Source of the DNA: Alphaproteobacteria bacterium
Lineage (GTDB): Bacteria > Pseudomonadota > Alphaproteobacteria > Thalassobaculales > Thalassobaculaceae
DNA: 38,162 nucleotides
Assembly: GCA_024742605.1 (NCBI GenBank)
Contig: JANSYC010000036.1
Coordinates: 1-38,162 of the forward strand
Direction: 5' to 3'
The translations under genes and the position numbers were made by a program. Below are positions 8,710-15,833 of this stretch, in pieces. Every line of letters starts with the position of its first letter. The stretch's first letter is position 1. The notes beneath the pieces were generated by a model. That model was not told where the DNA came from. It ran no database searches and saw only the letters and a list, made by a program, of their open reading frames with translations.

Positions 8710-9774
8710 ATGCGTAGCTATCAGCTCACCAAACCGGGTCAGCCGTTTGAGGCGGTGGACAAACCGACCCCGCAGCCGACCGGGACCCAGGTTCTGGTCA
8801 AGGTGACCCATGCCGGTGTCTGTCATTCCGACATCCATATCTCGGACGGATTCTTTGATCTGGGCGGCGGTAAGAAGCTGGACATCGTTGAGCGCGGTCA
8901 GAAGCTGCCGGTGACCCTGGGCCATGAAATCCTGGGAGAGGTTGTGGCCGCAGGGCCGGACGCCAAGGACGCTCCGATCGGCAAGACCATGCTGGTCCAT
9001 CCATGGCTTGGCTGTGGCGAGTGCTCGGCCTGTCTTGCGGAGCAGGAGAACCATTGCCCGACCATGCGCGCGCTCGGCGTCTATCAGGACGGCGGCTACT
9101 CGACCCATGTGATGGTCCGGCATCCGAAATATCTGGTCGATATCGGCGACGTCGATCCGGCAGTGGCGACTCCCTACGCGTGCTCCGGCGTTACGGTCTA
9201 TTCGGCCCTGAAGAAGGCACTGCCGATCCTGGACACCGAATGGCTGGCGATAATGGGGTGCGGCGGGCTGGGTCTGTCCGCTGTTGCGATCGCCAAGGCG
9301 ATAGGCGTGAAGAATGTGGTGGCGGTCGATATCGACGAGGCAAAGCTGACGGCGGCTAAGGAAATCGGTGCGGACGCGGTGTTCAATTCCAAGACCGACA
9401 ATGCGGTGGGCGAACTTCAGAAGATCGCCGGCGGCGAGCTGAAGGCGGTGCTGGACACGGTCGGCGGCGAGGCAACCTCGGGTCTCGGTATCGCGGCGGT
9501 CCGTAAGGGCGGGCGTTATGTGATCGTGGGTCTCTACGGTGGCGAGCTGACCCTGCCGCTTCCGACGATTCCGATGCGGGCGCTGTCGGTGATCGGCTCC
9601 TATGTCGGCTCTCTCGGCGACCTGAAGGAGCTGATGGCGCTGGTGCGGGATGGCAAGGTCAAGCCGATCCCGGTTGCCACCCGCGAGCTGGATCAGGCCT
9701 ACGACACCATCCAGGATCTGAAGAACGGCAAGATCGTCGGCCGCGTGGTCCTGACCAACGAGAGCGACGGCTAA
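8710..9774 (+). CDS. Zinc-dependent alcohol dehydrogenase (MDR family)
   Basis: A 354-residue medium-chain, NAD(P)-dependent zinc dehydrogenase. The GroES-like N-terminal domain carries the catalytic-zinc motif GVCHSDIH (Cys38, His39) and LGHEILG with the usual His-Glu pair. A structural-zinc lobe follows with Cys102, Cys105, Cys108 and Cys116. The Rossmann fold has GCGGLGLS, and an Asp at the end of the second strand (VVAVDID) favours NAD over NADP. The frame is open upstream to 8581, but the ATG at 8710 has a GAGGAA site five bases ahead and a standard family start. The substrate is not identifiable. It is separated from the EamA pair by 95 bases and probably has its own promoter. Confidence 0.92.
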   Translation: MRSYQLTKPGQPFEAVDKPTPQPTGTQVLVKVTHAGVCHSDIHISDGFFDLGGGKKLDIVERGQKLPVTLGHEILGEVVAAGPDAKDAPIGKTMLVHPWLGCGECSACLAEQENHCPTMRALGVYQDGGYSTHVMVRHPKYLVDIGDVDPAVATPYACSGVTVYSALKKALPILDTEWLAIMGCGGLGLSAVAIAKAIGVKNVVAVDIDEAKLTAAKEIGADAVFNSKTDNAVGELQKIAGGELKAVLDTVGGEATSGLGIAAVRKGGRYVIVGLYGGELTLPLPTIPMRALSVIGSYVGSLGDLKELMALVRDGKVKPIPVATRELDQAYDTIQDLKNGKIVGRVVLTNESDG

Positions 9775-9839
9775 GTCGTATAGCTCGCGGTCCGGCGTCT
9801 GGGTGAAGCCGGGCCGCCATGACGAAAGGTCTGCTGCGT

Positions 9840-10283
9840 ATGATCCGCAAGGCCATTACGTCCGATGCCGAACCTGTACGGGCTTGCGCTCGGCTGGCCT
9901 ACGGGAAGTACGTGTCTCGGATCGGCCGCGAACCGGCGCCTATGGTCGCGGATTTCGAGGCCCAGATCCGGCAAGGGCTGGTCTGTGTTTCCGAGGCGGA
10001 CGATGGCGTGTTGCAGGGCTTTGCGGTCTTCTACCCGCGAGAGAATCACCTCCATCTGGAAAACATCGCGGTCGCGCCCGAGCATCAGGGAAAGGGCATT
10101 GGAAAAGGCCTGATGGATGCCTGTGAAGGCGCCGCAAGGGATCTGGGCCTCGGCGCGGTGGAGCTCTACACCAATCTGAAAATGACCGAGAACCTTACGC
10201 TGTATCCGGCGCTGGGGTATGTGGAGATCGGTCGCCGCTCGGAGCACGGCTTCGATCGGGTGTTCTTTCGCAAGACCGTTTAA
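9840..10283 (+). CDS. GNAT-family N-acetyltransferase
   Basis: A 147-residue GCN5-related acetyltransferase. The acetyl-CoA pyrophosphate-binding motif A is clear in ENIAVAPEHQGKGIGKGLM, with the Q-x-x-G-x-G loop. It is followed by the TNLKMTEN / YPALGY segment (motif B), typical of small ribosomal-protein- or metabolite-acetylating members. The start is uncertain: the ATG at 9840 gives the usual short N-terminus (MIRKAITSDAE), while an in-frame ATG at 9819 would add seven residues with no ribosome site. The substrate is unknown. It is convergent with the membrane-protein gene downstream, with only six bases between stop codons. Confidence 0.88.
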   Translation: MIRKAITSDAEPVRACARLAYGKYVSRIGREPAPMVADFEAQIRQGLVCVSEADDGVLQGFAVFYPRENHLHLENIAVAPEHQGKGIGKGLMDACEGAARDLGLGAVELYTNLKMTENLTLYPALGYVEIGRRSEHGFDRVFFRKTV

Positions 10284-10289
10284 GGGCCC

Positions 10290-10847
10290 TCAGTCGTCCT
10301 CGATTTGCGTGTTCTCATGGAGCCGCGCCCCGGTGGCGGCCATGACTTCCCATGCTCGGCGACGGCGCAGATAGACCCGCTGCGCCACGGTCGCAGCCGG
10401 CATCACGGTGAACAGCGCCAACAGAAACGGCAAGGTCCAGGAGATCCAATCCTGATCTGCCATCGGGTTGTCATCGCTGAGGAAGGCAAGGCGGAAAATC
10501 ACCGACGCCGCGCCCGCGATAAGGCCCATGGCGGTCGGCGAGAAGGTTCGGTCAGCGTCCCGCCCGGCATTCAGCGCGAGCGCGATCGGCCCCCAGAACA
10601 GGACGATGAACAGGGCGGTCGCCTCGATATTGCGGATGTAGATCGTGGTGGTCAGGAAACCGGACGGCAGCCCGCCCAGTTGCGGCAGGTGGGCCACCAG
10701 CAGCAGGGCTGCGTAGCCCCCGGCGGCCGCCCAGAGGATTCCGCCCAGGGCGACCGCGATGAAATGTGCCAATCCCCAACGGTAATCCCCCAGGGAGATC
10801 CCGAAGACCAGTCGAAGCGCCCGCTCGCCCAGCGTCGGCGCGCGCAT
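10290..10847 (-). CDS. Four-helix membrane protein of unknown function
   Basis: A 185-residue protein that I do not recognise. It has four hydrophobic helices (approximately residues 25-50, 73-92, 107-124 and 138-160), short loops, and a basic then acidic C-terminal tail (YLRRRRAW to the final EDD). No metal, haem or nucleotide motif is visible. It is the third gene of the leftward operon behind the BisC-like molybdoenzyme and the SDR. It can start at ATG 10847, in a TGATG overlap with the SDR stop, or at GTG 10850. The tight coupling suggests a related job, for example a membrane partner or transporter for the enzymes, but the sequence does not show this. Confidence 0.75.
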   Translation of the reverse strand: MRAPTLGERALRLVFGISLGDYRWGLAHFIAVALGGILWAAAGGYAALLLVAHLPQLGGLPSGFLTTTIYIRNIEATALFIVLFWGPIALALNAGRDADRTFSPTAMGLIAGAASVIFRLAFLSDDNPMADQDWISWTLPFLLALFTVMPAATVAQRVYLRRRRAWEVMAATGARLHENTQIEDD

Positions 10848-11632
10848 CACAGGATGGCGGCGTCGGTGGCCCCGGCATAGGCTGTGTAGCCGCCGTCGAC
10901 CGGGAGGACCGTCCCCGTCACCATGCGGGCCAGAGGCGATGCCAGGAAGATCATCGCATTGGCGATCTCGACCGGCTGCAACAGGGCGCCCATCGGGGTC
11001 CGGCGGCGCAAGGCGTCCGGGTCGAGATTGCCCTCCTGGATCGACGGCTGGATGAACGGGGTGTCGACATAGCCCGGCGCGATCGCATTCACGCGAATGC
11101 CGTCCTGCGCCCAGTCGCAGGCCAGCGCCTTGGTCAGGCCGATCAAACCGTGCTTGGCGGCGGTATAGGCGTTCCGTCGGGGCAGGGCCCCAAAGCCGGC
11201 GATCGAGGAGATGTTGATGACCACCCCGTGGCCGTTCTTCATCATCTCCACGGCCGCCCGTTTCGCGATCTGGAAACTGCCGGTGACATGGATGTCGAGG
11301 AGCCGGGCGAAGTCCTTGCCGCTTTGCTCCACCGTTGGAACAAACTGATCCCGAATGCCGGCGCAGTTCACCGCCACGTCGAGGCGCCCGAAGGCTCCGA
11401 CAACCTCGGTCACCAGACGGTCGACCGCCGCCTCGTCGGCCACGTCGCAGCCGATTCCGATATGACCGGCTCCCAATTCAGCTGCCCGTTCCTTGGCGAA
11501 ATCCGAATTGAGATCGGCGATCGCGACCTTCGCGCCGCGTTCGGCGAAGGCCAGGGCACCGGCCCACCCGATTCCCGAGGCGCCCCCGGTGATCAGAACA
11601 ACCTGTCCCGTGAAGTCTGTATCCGAGGTCAT
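10847..11632 (-). CDS. Short-chain dehydrogenase/reductase (SDR), catalytically intact
   Basis: A 261-residue classical SDR. The cofactor motif TGGASGIG is at residues 15-22 and NCAG at 89-92. The catalytic residues Ser143, Tyr156 and Lys160 (in ISSIAG and YTAAK) are all present. The C-terminal GTVLPVDGG is the usual family end. An Asp (AIAD) at the end of the second strand suggests NAD(H). The substrate is unknown; FabG-like and sugar or hydroxyacid dehydrogenases share this architecture. Its start overlaps the stop of the molybdoenzyme by one base (TGATG), and its stop overlaps the next gene, so the three are a translationally coupled operon. Confidence 0.92.
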   Translation of the reverse strand: MTSDTDFTGQVVLITGGASGIGWAGALAFAERGAKVAIADLNSDFAKERAAELGAGHIGIGCDVADEAAVDRLVTEVVGAFGRLDVAVNCAGIRDQFVPTVEQSGKDFARLLDIHVTGSFQIAKRAAVEMMKNGHGVVINISSIAGFGALPRRNAYTAAKHGLIGLTKALACDWAQDGIRVNAIAPGYVDTPFIQPSIQEGNLDPDALRRRTPMGALLQPVEIANAMIFLASPLARMVTGTVLPVDGGYTAYAGATDAAIL

Positions 11633-13983
11633 CAGCGCACCGCCATCTTCGGAGGGTCGAACGCGGTCACGGCGGGCACCGTGCCCTCGACCTTCTCGAT
11701 CTCGACCAGAGTGGAATGGGCAGTCGGGCCCTGACCCAGGCGGGACGTGCCCCGGTCGCGGGTCAGAACGTTGGGATTGCCGTGCTTCTCGAGGCTGTTG
11801 GGACTGTTCGGATCTTCCGGATCGTACCAGGCGCCGGTCGAAAGCTGGGCCACGCCGGGCATCAGGGTGTCCATCACCTGGACGCCGGCGAGGCAGGCCC
11901 CCCGGTCGTTCCAGATCCGCACCACGTCGCCGGATTTGATCCCGCGCTTGGCGGCATCATCCGGATGCAGGGTAAGCGGCTCCCGATCCGCGACTTTCGA
12001 GCCGCGGGACACTCCGCCGGAATCCAACTGGCTGTGGAGCCGGGTGCGGGGCTGATTGGAGATCAGGTGCAGGGGGAACTGTTTCGCCCTGGGCGCGCCC
12101 AGCCACTCGTCCGGTTCCCGCCAGACCGCATGACCCGGACAATCATCATAGCCGAACCCGTCCACCGTCTCGGAGAAGATCTCGATCTTGCCGGACGGCG
12201 TGGACAGCGGGTTGGCCTTCGGGTCGGAGCGAAATGACTCCAGCAGGACCGTTGGCCGCTCCGGATCCGGCAGTGACCAGGTGCCCTGCTCCCAGAAGGT
12301 CTCGAAGTCCGGCAGCTCGAACCCGGCTTTTCCGGCCCGTTGCCGGGACTGGTCCCAGAGATGCCGGATCCAGTCCATTTCGTCCCGACCCTCGGTGTAG
12401 GCATCCTTGAAGCCGAGACGGTCCGCCAGCCCGGTGAAGATATCGTAGTCGGGGCGGCTGTCGCCCACCGGCTCGATCGCCTTCGGCATGGCGACGGTCA
12501 GCGGCTCCCAATGGGTGATGGCGATATCGTTCCGCTCGAGCGCCGTCGTGGACGGGAAGACGATGTCCGCATGGCGTGCCGTACCGGTCCAGAAGATCTC
12601 GTTCACCACTACGGTGTCCGGCTGCCGGAAAGCCTCGACCAGACGGTTGAGATCCTGGTGGTGGTGGAACGGATTTCCCCCAGCCCAATAGACCAGCTTG
12701 ATGTCGGGATAGGTGCGCGCCTCGCCGTTGAACTCGTAGAGACCGCCGGGCTGCAACAGCATGTCGGAGATGCGCGCGACGGGAATGAAGTCGGAGACCG
12801 GGTTGACGCCCTGGGGCACCGAGGGCCAGTGGAACATCCTGACCGGATTGCCGATCCCGTTTTCCGAGCTGTAGCCGAGGCCGAAACCGCCGCCGGGAAG
12901 TCCGATCTGCCCCAGCATGGCGGCCAGCGTGACAGCGGCCCAGATCGGCTGCTCTCCGAATTCGGCACGCTGCATCGACCAGGTCATGTTGATCATGGTG
13001 CGGGAGGAGGCCATCCGGCGGGCGAGGTCCGCGATGGTCTCCGCCTCCACTCCTGAAAGCGCTGCGGCCCAGTCCGGGGTCTTCGCGATCCCGTCGCTCT
13101 CTCCGGTCACATAGGCACGGAATCTGTCGTAGCCGACCGTGTGGCTGTCGAGAAAGTCGGTCGCGACCTTGCCTTCGTCGATCAGTACATAGGCCAGCGC
13201 CAGGATCAGGGCTACATCGCTGCCGGGGCGGGGGGCGATCCACTCGCCGCCCAAATCCGGCGGCAGATCGATCTTGATCGGCGACAGATAGACCATCTCG
13301 CAACCGTTGTCGGCACAGGCCTTAAGCCCGTGATAGCAGGTGTGCCGTCCGACCCCGCCCGAGGTGACCTGGGCGTTCTTGACCGGCATGCCGCCGAACA
13401 TCACCAACAGCTCGCAAGATTCGGCCAGGGCTGTCCAATCGGTGTGGTAGTCTAGGATCTCGGACTTGAAGCGACCCACCACGTGAGGCGCGATCGCCTC
13501 GGCCGCAGCGTAGGAATAGGTGCCTCGATGTGAGACATAGCCGCCGAACATATTGAAGAACCGGTGGATATGGGAATTCGCGTGATGGAAGCGCCCGGCG
13601 CTGGCCCAGCCGTAGGAGCCAGCGTACATCGCCCCGTTGCCGTGAGTGTCCTTGACCCGCGCCAACTCCTTGGACGCGATCTCCCAGGCTTCGTCCCAGG
13701 GCAGAGCGACAAAGGGCTCGCGCCCCCGGCCCTGCCGATGATCACCGGACAGATCCCCTTTTTCAAAGGCTTCAAGCCAGCCTTTGCGGACCATCGGGCG
13801 GCCCACACGGCTTTCGTGATCGATCGCTTCGACGATTCCGGGGCCGATGATGGCCGGCGCGGGATCCCCCTCGTAATCGTGGACCGCCAACAGCTTGCCG
13901 TCCTTCACCTCCGCGAAATAGGTGCCCCAATGGGTGGCGGTTGGGGTCAGACGGCTGCCGTCTGATTTACGTTGGATGGTCAT
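11632..13983 (-). CDS. Molybdopterin oxidoreductase of the DMSO reductase family, BisC-like
   Basis: A 783-residue bis-MGD molybdoenzyme of the DMSO/TMAO/biotin-sulfoxide reductase branch. The N-terminus THWGTYFAEV goes straight into the catalytic domain with no 4Fe-4S cysteines. Ser128 within SYGWASAG matches the molybdenum-ligating serine of this branch. The last 130 residues form the dinucleotide-binding domain, with HLISNQPRTRLHSQLD and RGTSRLGQGPTAHS. ATG 13983 follows CCGGAGAC. There is no Tat signal, even in the longer frame to 14106, so the enzyme is predicted to be cytoplasmic. That fits reduction of biotin or methionine sulfoxide, or another N- or S-oxide. The substrate is not proven. 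It leads the operon with the SDR and the four-helix protein and diverges from the ComD/ComE-like pair. Confidence 0.9.
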   Translation of the reverse strand: MTIQRKSDGSRLTPTATHWGTYFAEVKDGKLLAVHDYEGDPAPAIIGPGIVEAIDHESRVGRPMVRKGWLEAFEKGDLSGDHRQGRGREPFVALPWDEAWEIASKELARVKDTHGNGAMYAGSYGWASAGRFHHANSHIHRFFNMFGGYVSHRGTYSYAAAEAIAPHVVGRFKSEILDYHTDWTALAESCELLVMFGGMPVKNAQVTSGGVGRHTCYHGLKACADNGCEMVYLSPIKIDLPPDLGGEWIAPRPGSDVALILALAYVLIDEGKVATDFLDSHTVGYDRFRAYVTGESDGIAKTPDWAAALSGVEAETIADLARRMASSRTMINMTWSMQRAEFGEQPIWAAVTLAAMLGQIGLPGGGFGLGYSSENGIGNPVRMFHWPSVPQGVNPVSDFIPVARISDMLLQPGGLYEFNGEARTYPDIKLVYWAGGNPFHHHQDLNRLVEAFRQPDTVVVNEIFWTGTARHADIVFPSTTALERNDIAITHWEPLTVAMPKAIEPVGDSRPDYDIFTGLADRLGFKDAYTEGRDEMDWIRHLWDQSRQRAGKAGFELPDFETFWEQGTWSLPDPERPTVLLESFRSDPKANPLSTPSGKIEIFSETVDGFGYDDCPGHAVWREPDEWLGAPRAKQFPLHLISNQPRTRLHSQLDSGGVSRGSKVADREPLTLHPDDAAKRGIKSGDVVRIWNDRGACLAGVQVMDTLMPGVAQLSTGAWYDPEDPNSPNSLEKHGNPNVLTRDRGTSRLGQGPTAHSTLVEIEKVEGTVPAVTAFDPPKMAVR

Positions 13984-14094
13984 GGCGGTCTCCGGAAATC
14001 TGCCGAGCGCATAATCGGAATAGGTGGCACGCCTGAACGGCGCCCGCAAGATTCTTAACGATTTGAGGGACTCGCGGGACCCCATCCCGGTCTT

Positions 14095-14118
14095 GATTGT
14101 GTACAAAGGTACACAATC
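14095..14118. promoter_or_regulatory. Perfect 10-bp inverted repeat, candidate operator
   Basis: GATTGTGTAC, a four-base AAAG spacer, then GTACACAATC. The element sits in the 208-base divergent gap between the molybdoenzyme and ComD-like genes, about 75 bases before the ComD-like ribosome site. The core TTGTGTAC..GTACACAA resembles GntR-family operators. A TTTACA (14123-14128) just downstream could be a -35 hexamer for the rightward genes. No regulator gene is adjacent. The repeat is directly visible; its role as an operator is inferred. Confidence 0.6.
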
Positions 14119-14191
14119 GATCTTTACAAACCGGGCGGCAGACTTCTAGCCTCCGCACTCTTCTCGTTGTTTGAAAAAATCGGAGTTCGGA

Positions 14192-14728
14192 ATGGACGCT
14201 CATTGGAGCGAGGCCGCGCATCGCCACTTCAAGGATGCGGGGGTGGTTCAGGTCGGATACGTACCGGACGCGGGACTCTCGAAGCTGATCGATCGGTGCC
14301 GCGAGGATAACGAGATCGACACCGTGATGTGCGCGACCGAGGAGGAGTCGATCGGCCTTGCCGCCGGTGCGTGGCTTGGAGGCCAGAAGGCTGTCGTGCT
14401 GATGCAGTCAAGCGGGGTCGGCAATACGATCAACGCCATCGCGTCGCTGATCAGCTCCGCCAAGTTCCCGATGCTGGCGATCGTCACGATGCGCGGTGAA
14501 TGGGGCGAGGGTAATCCCTGGCAGGTTCCGATGGGCCAGGCGGTCGAACCCACGCTGAATGCGGTCGGCGTGAAGACCTACCGGGCCGAGACCGATGAGG
14601 ATGCCGATAAGATGATCGAAGCCGGATTGCGGATGGCCTATTCCAGCGATCAGCCGATCGCGGTGCTGATCGCGCAGCGGCTGATCGGCTCCAAGGTCTG
14701 GAAATCTGGCAAGGGAGACGGTGAATGA
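14192..14728 (+). CDS. ThDP-dependent decarboxylase alpha subunit, sulfopyruvate decarboxylase (ComD)-like
   Basis: A 178-residue protein equal to the pyrimidine (PYR) domain of a ThDP enzyme. It resembles ComD, the alpha subunit of sulfopyruvate decarboxylase. The block TEEESIGLAAGAWLGG contains the conserved glutamate that activates ThDP, and it is followed by VLMQSSGVGNTINAI and VPMGQ. Archaeal ComD and the N-terminal half of phosphonopyruvate decarboxylase share these features. The ATG at 14192 follows CGGAG by six bases; an upstream TTG at 14171 is less likely. It overlaps the beta-subunit gene by 4 bases. Sulfopyruvate to sulfoacetaldehyde, or phosphonopyruvate to phosphonoacetaldehyde, are the likely reactions; the substrate is not decided by sequence. 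Confidence 0.85.
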   Translation: MDAHWSEAAHRHFKDAGVVQVGYVPDAGLSKLIDRCREDNEIDTVMCATEEESIGLAAGAWLGGQKAVVLMQSSGVGNTINAIASLISSAKFPMLAIVTMRGEWGEGNPWQVPMGQAVEPTLNAVGVKTYRAETDEDADKMIEAGLRMAYSSDQPIAVLIAQRLIGSKVWKSGKGDGE

Positions 14729-15315
14729 GCGGCTTGCACCGGAGAGACGTTCTGAAAACCGCGTTCGCCGAGCGTGGCGATGCGCTGGCGATTTCGGGGC
14801 TCGGGTCCGCGACCTGGGACCTGGCGTCCCTCGGAGACCGGGATGACAACTTCTATCTCTGGGGGGCGATGGGCAACGCGGCGATGATCGGCCTCGGCCT
14901 CGCCCGCGCCCGGCCGGACAAACGGGTGGTGGTGGTCTCCGGCGACGGCGAGATCCTGATGGGCTTGACCGCCTTCACCACGATCGGCGCCAAGCGTCCT
15001 GAGAATCTCGCGATCTGTGTCCTCGACAACGAGCGCTACACCGAGACCGGCCGGCAGCCGACCGCCACCGGAATGGGTACCGATCTTGCCGGTGTTGCGG
15101 CGGCCTGTGGGTTTCCCGTGACCCGAACCCTGACGACGGAACAGGACGTGGCGGGCCTCGGCGCGCTGCTGTTCTCCCAGACGGGTCCGGTGATGGCGGT
15201 CGTGAAGGTGGTGGATGAGAGCTTGCCGATGGCGGTGCCTCCAAGAGACGGCGGCTATCTCAAGACCCGGTTCCGAAGCCACCTCTTGGGTGCCCAAGCG
15301 GCCACGATGCCCTAG
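14725..15315 (+). CDS. ThDP-dependent decarboxylase beta subunit, sulfopyruvate decarboxylase (ComE)-like
   Basis: A 196-residue protein equal to the PP domain of a ThDP enzyme. The ThDP/Mg2+ motif starts at GDGE and runs to the Asn in VLDNERYTETG. The preceding NFYLWGAMGNAAMIGLG block and the following GRQPTATGMGTD match the ComE type. With the preceding alpha-like subunit it makes a complete decarboxylase active site at the subunit interface. No sulfoacetaldehyde acetyltransferase (xsc), sulfolactate dehydrogenase or phosphonoacetaldehyde hydrolase gene is adjacent, so the product must be handled elsewhere. It is convergent with the PAS_5-like gene. Confidence 0.86.
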   Translation: MSGLHRRDVLKTAFAERGDALAISGLGSATWDLASLGDRDDNFYLWGAMGNAAMIGLGLARARPDKRVVVVSGDGEILMGLTAFTTIGAKRPENLAICVLDNERYTETGRQPTATGMGTDLAGVAAACGFPVTRTLTTEQDVAGLGALLFSQTGPVMAVVKVVDESLPMAVPPRDGGYLKTRFRSHLLGAQAATMP

Positions 15316-15332
15316 CGCTTCGGTCGGTCGTG

Positions 15333-15833
15333 TCAGGCGAAGGGCTGTCCGATGACCACGGTGTCCTGGGATTCGGGGGACACCCGATTGGTGAGCAGGG
15401 CCAACAGATGTGACGGCCCTTTGGATCCCGGAGAACCAAAGGGTACGACCACTCGAGAGAAGGTACGGTGTCCGCTTTCGCCGAAGTCTTCGCTCTCGCA
15501 GAGGAAGACGGGCTGGGCCTGCGCCGCAGCAAGGCCGTAGAGTTTGAAGCCCCGGCTTCGGAACGGCTCACGTGCTTCCGAGACTCGCTTCAGATGATAC
15601 CGTGTCGAGGTGAGTGCGCTCGCCTCCGTTCCGTGAACCCGGTAGAGAAAGTCCCCGCCGTCGTCGAGCACCTCCAGCAGGTGGAGCCAGCCCAACCATG
15701 GTCCCAAATTCTCGGGCAGGATCCGGCTGCGCTCGGGAACGTCATTGCCCGCGCGCAGGCTGTCCCAGTAGGCGAGGAAGTTCCGCTCTCTGTCGGTGAG
15801 CGGGAGATCCGCGGCGGATGCGATGTCCGTCAT
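15333..15833 (-). CDS. PAS_5-like domain protein
   Basis: A 166-residue protein resembling the single-domain PAS_5-type proteins common in Rhodospirillales. An N-terminal helix with LTDRERNFLAYWDSLRAG is followed by RSRILPENLGPWLGWLHLLEV and DFLYRVHGTEAS, and ends in a beta-rich region. Such proteins have no known enzymatic output; they may bind a small ligand or partner. It overlaps the stop of the DAO-type oxidoreductase by one base (TGATG), so it is translated behind it. That suggests a regulatory or sensory link to that enzyme's substrate, which is inference. An upstream extension of the frame to 15887 lies inside the oxidoreductase gene and was rejected. Confidence 0.75.
   Translation of the reverse strand: MTDIASAADLPLTDRERNFLAYWDSLRAGNDVPERSRILPENLGPWLGWLHLLEVLDDGGDFLYRVHGTEASALTSTRYHLKRVSEAREPFRSRGFKLYGLAAAQAQPVFLCESEDFGESGHRTFSRVVVPFGSPGSKGPSHLLALLTNRVSPESQDTVVIGQPFA

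Noticed and set aside
13984-14106. N-terminal extension of the molybdoenzyme as a Tat signal
   Set aside because: The extended frame has FRRATYSD but no hydrophobic stretch or cleavage site, and the ATG at 13983 has a good ribosome site.
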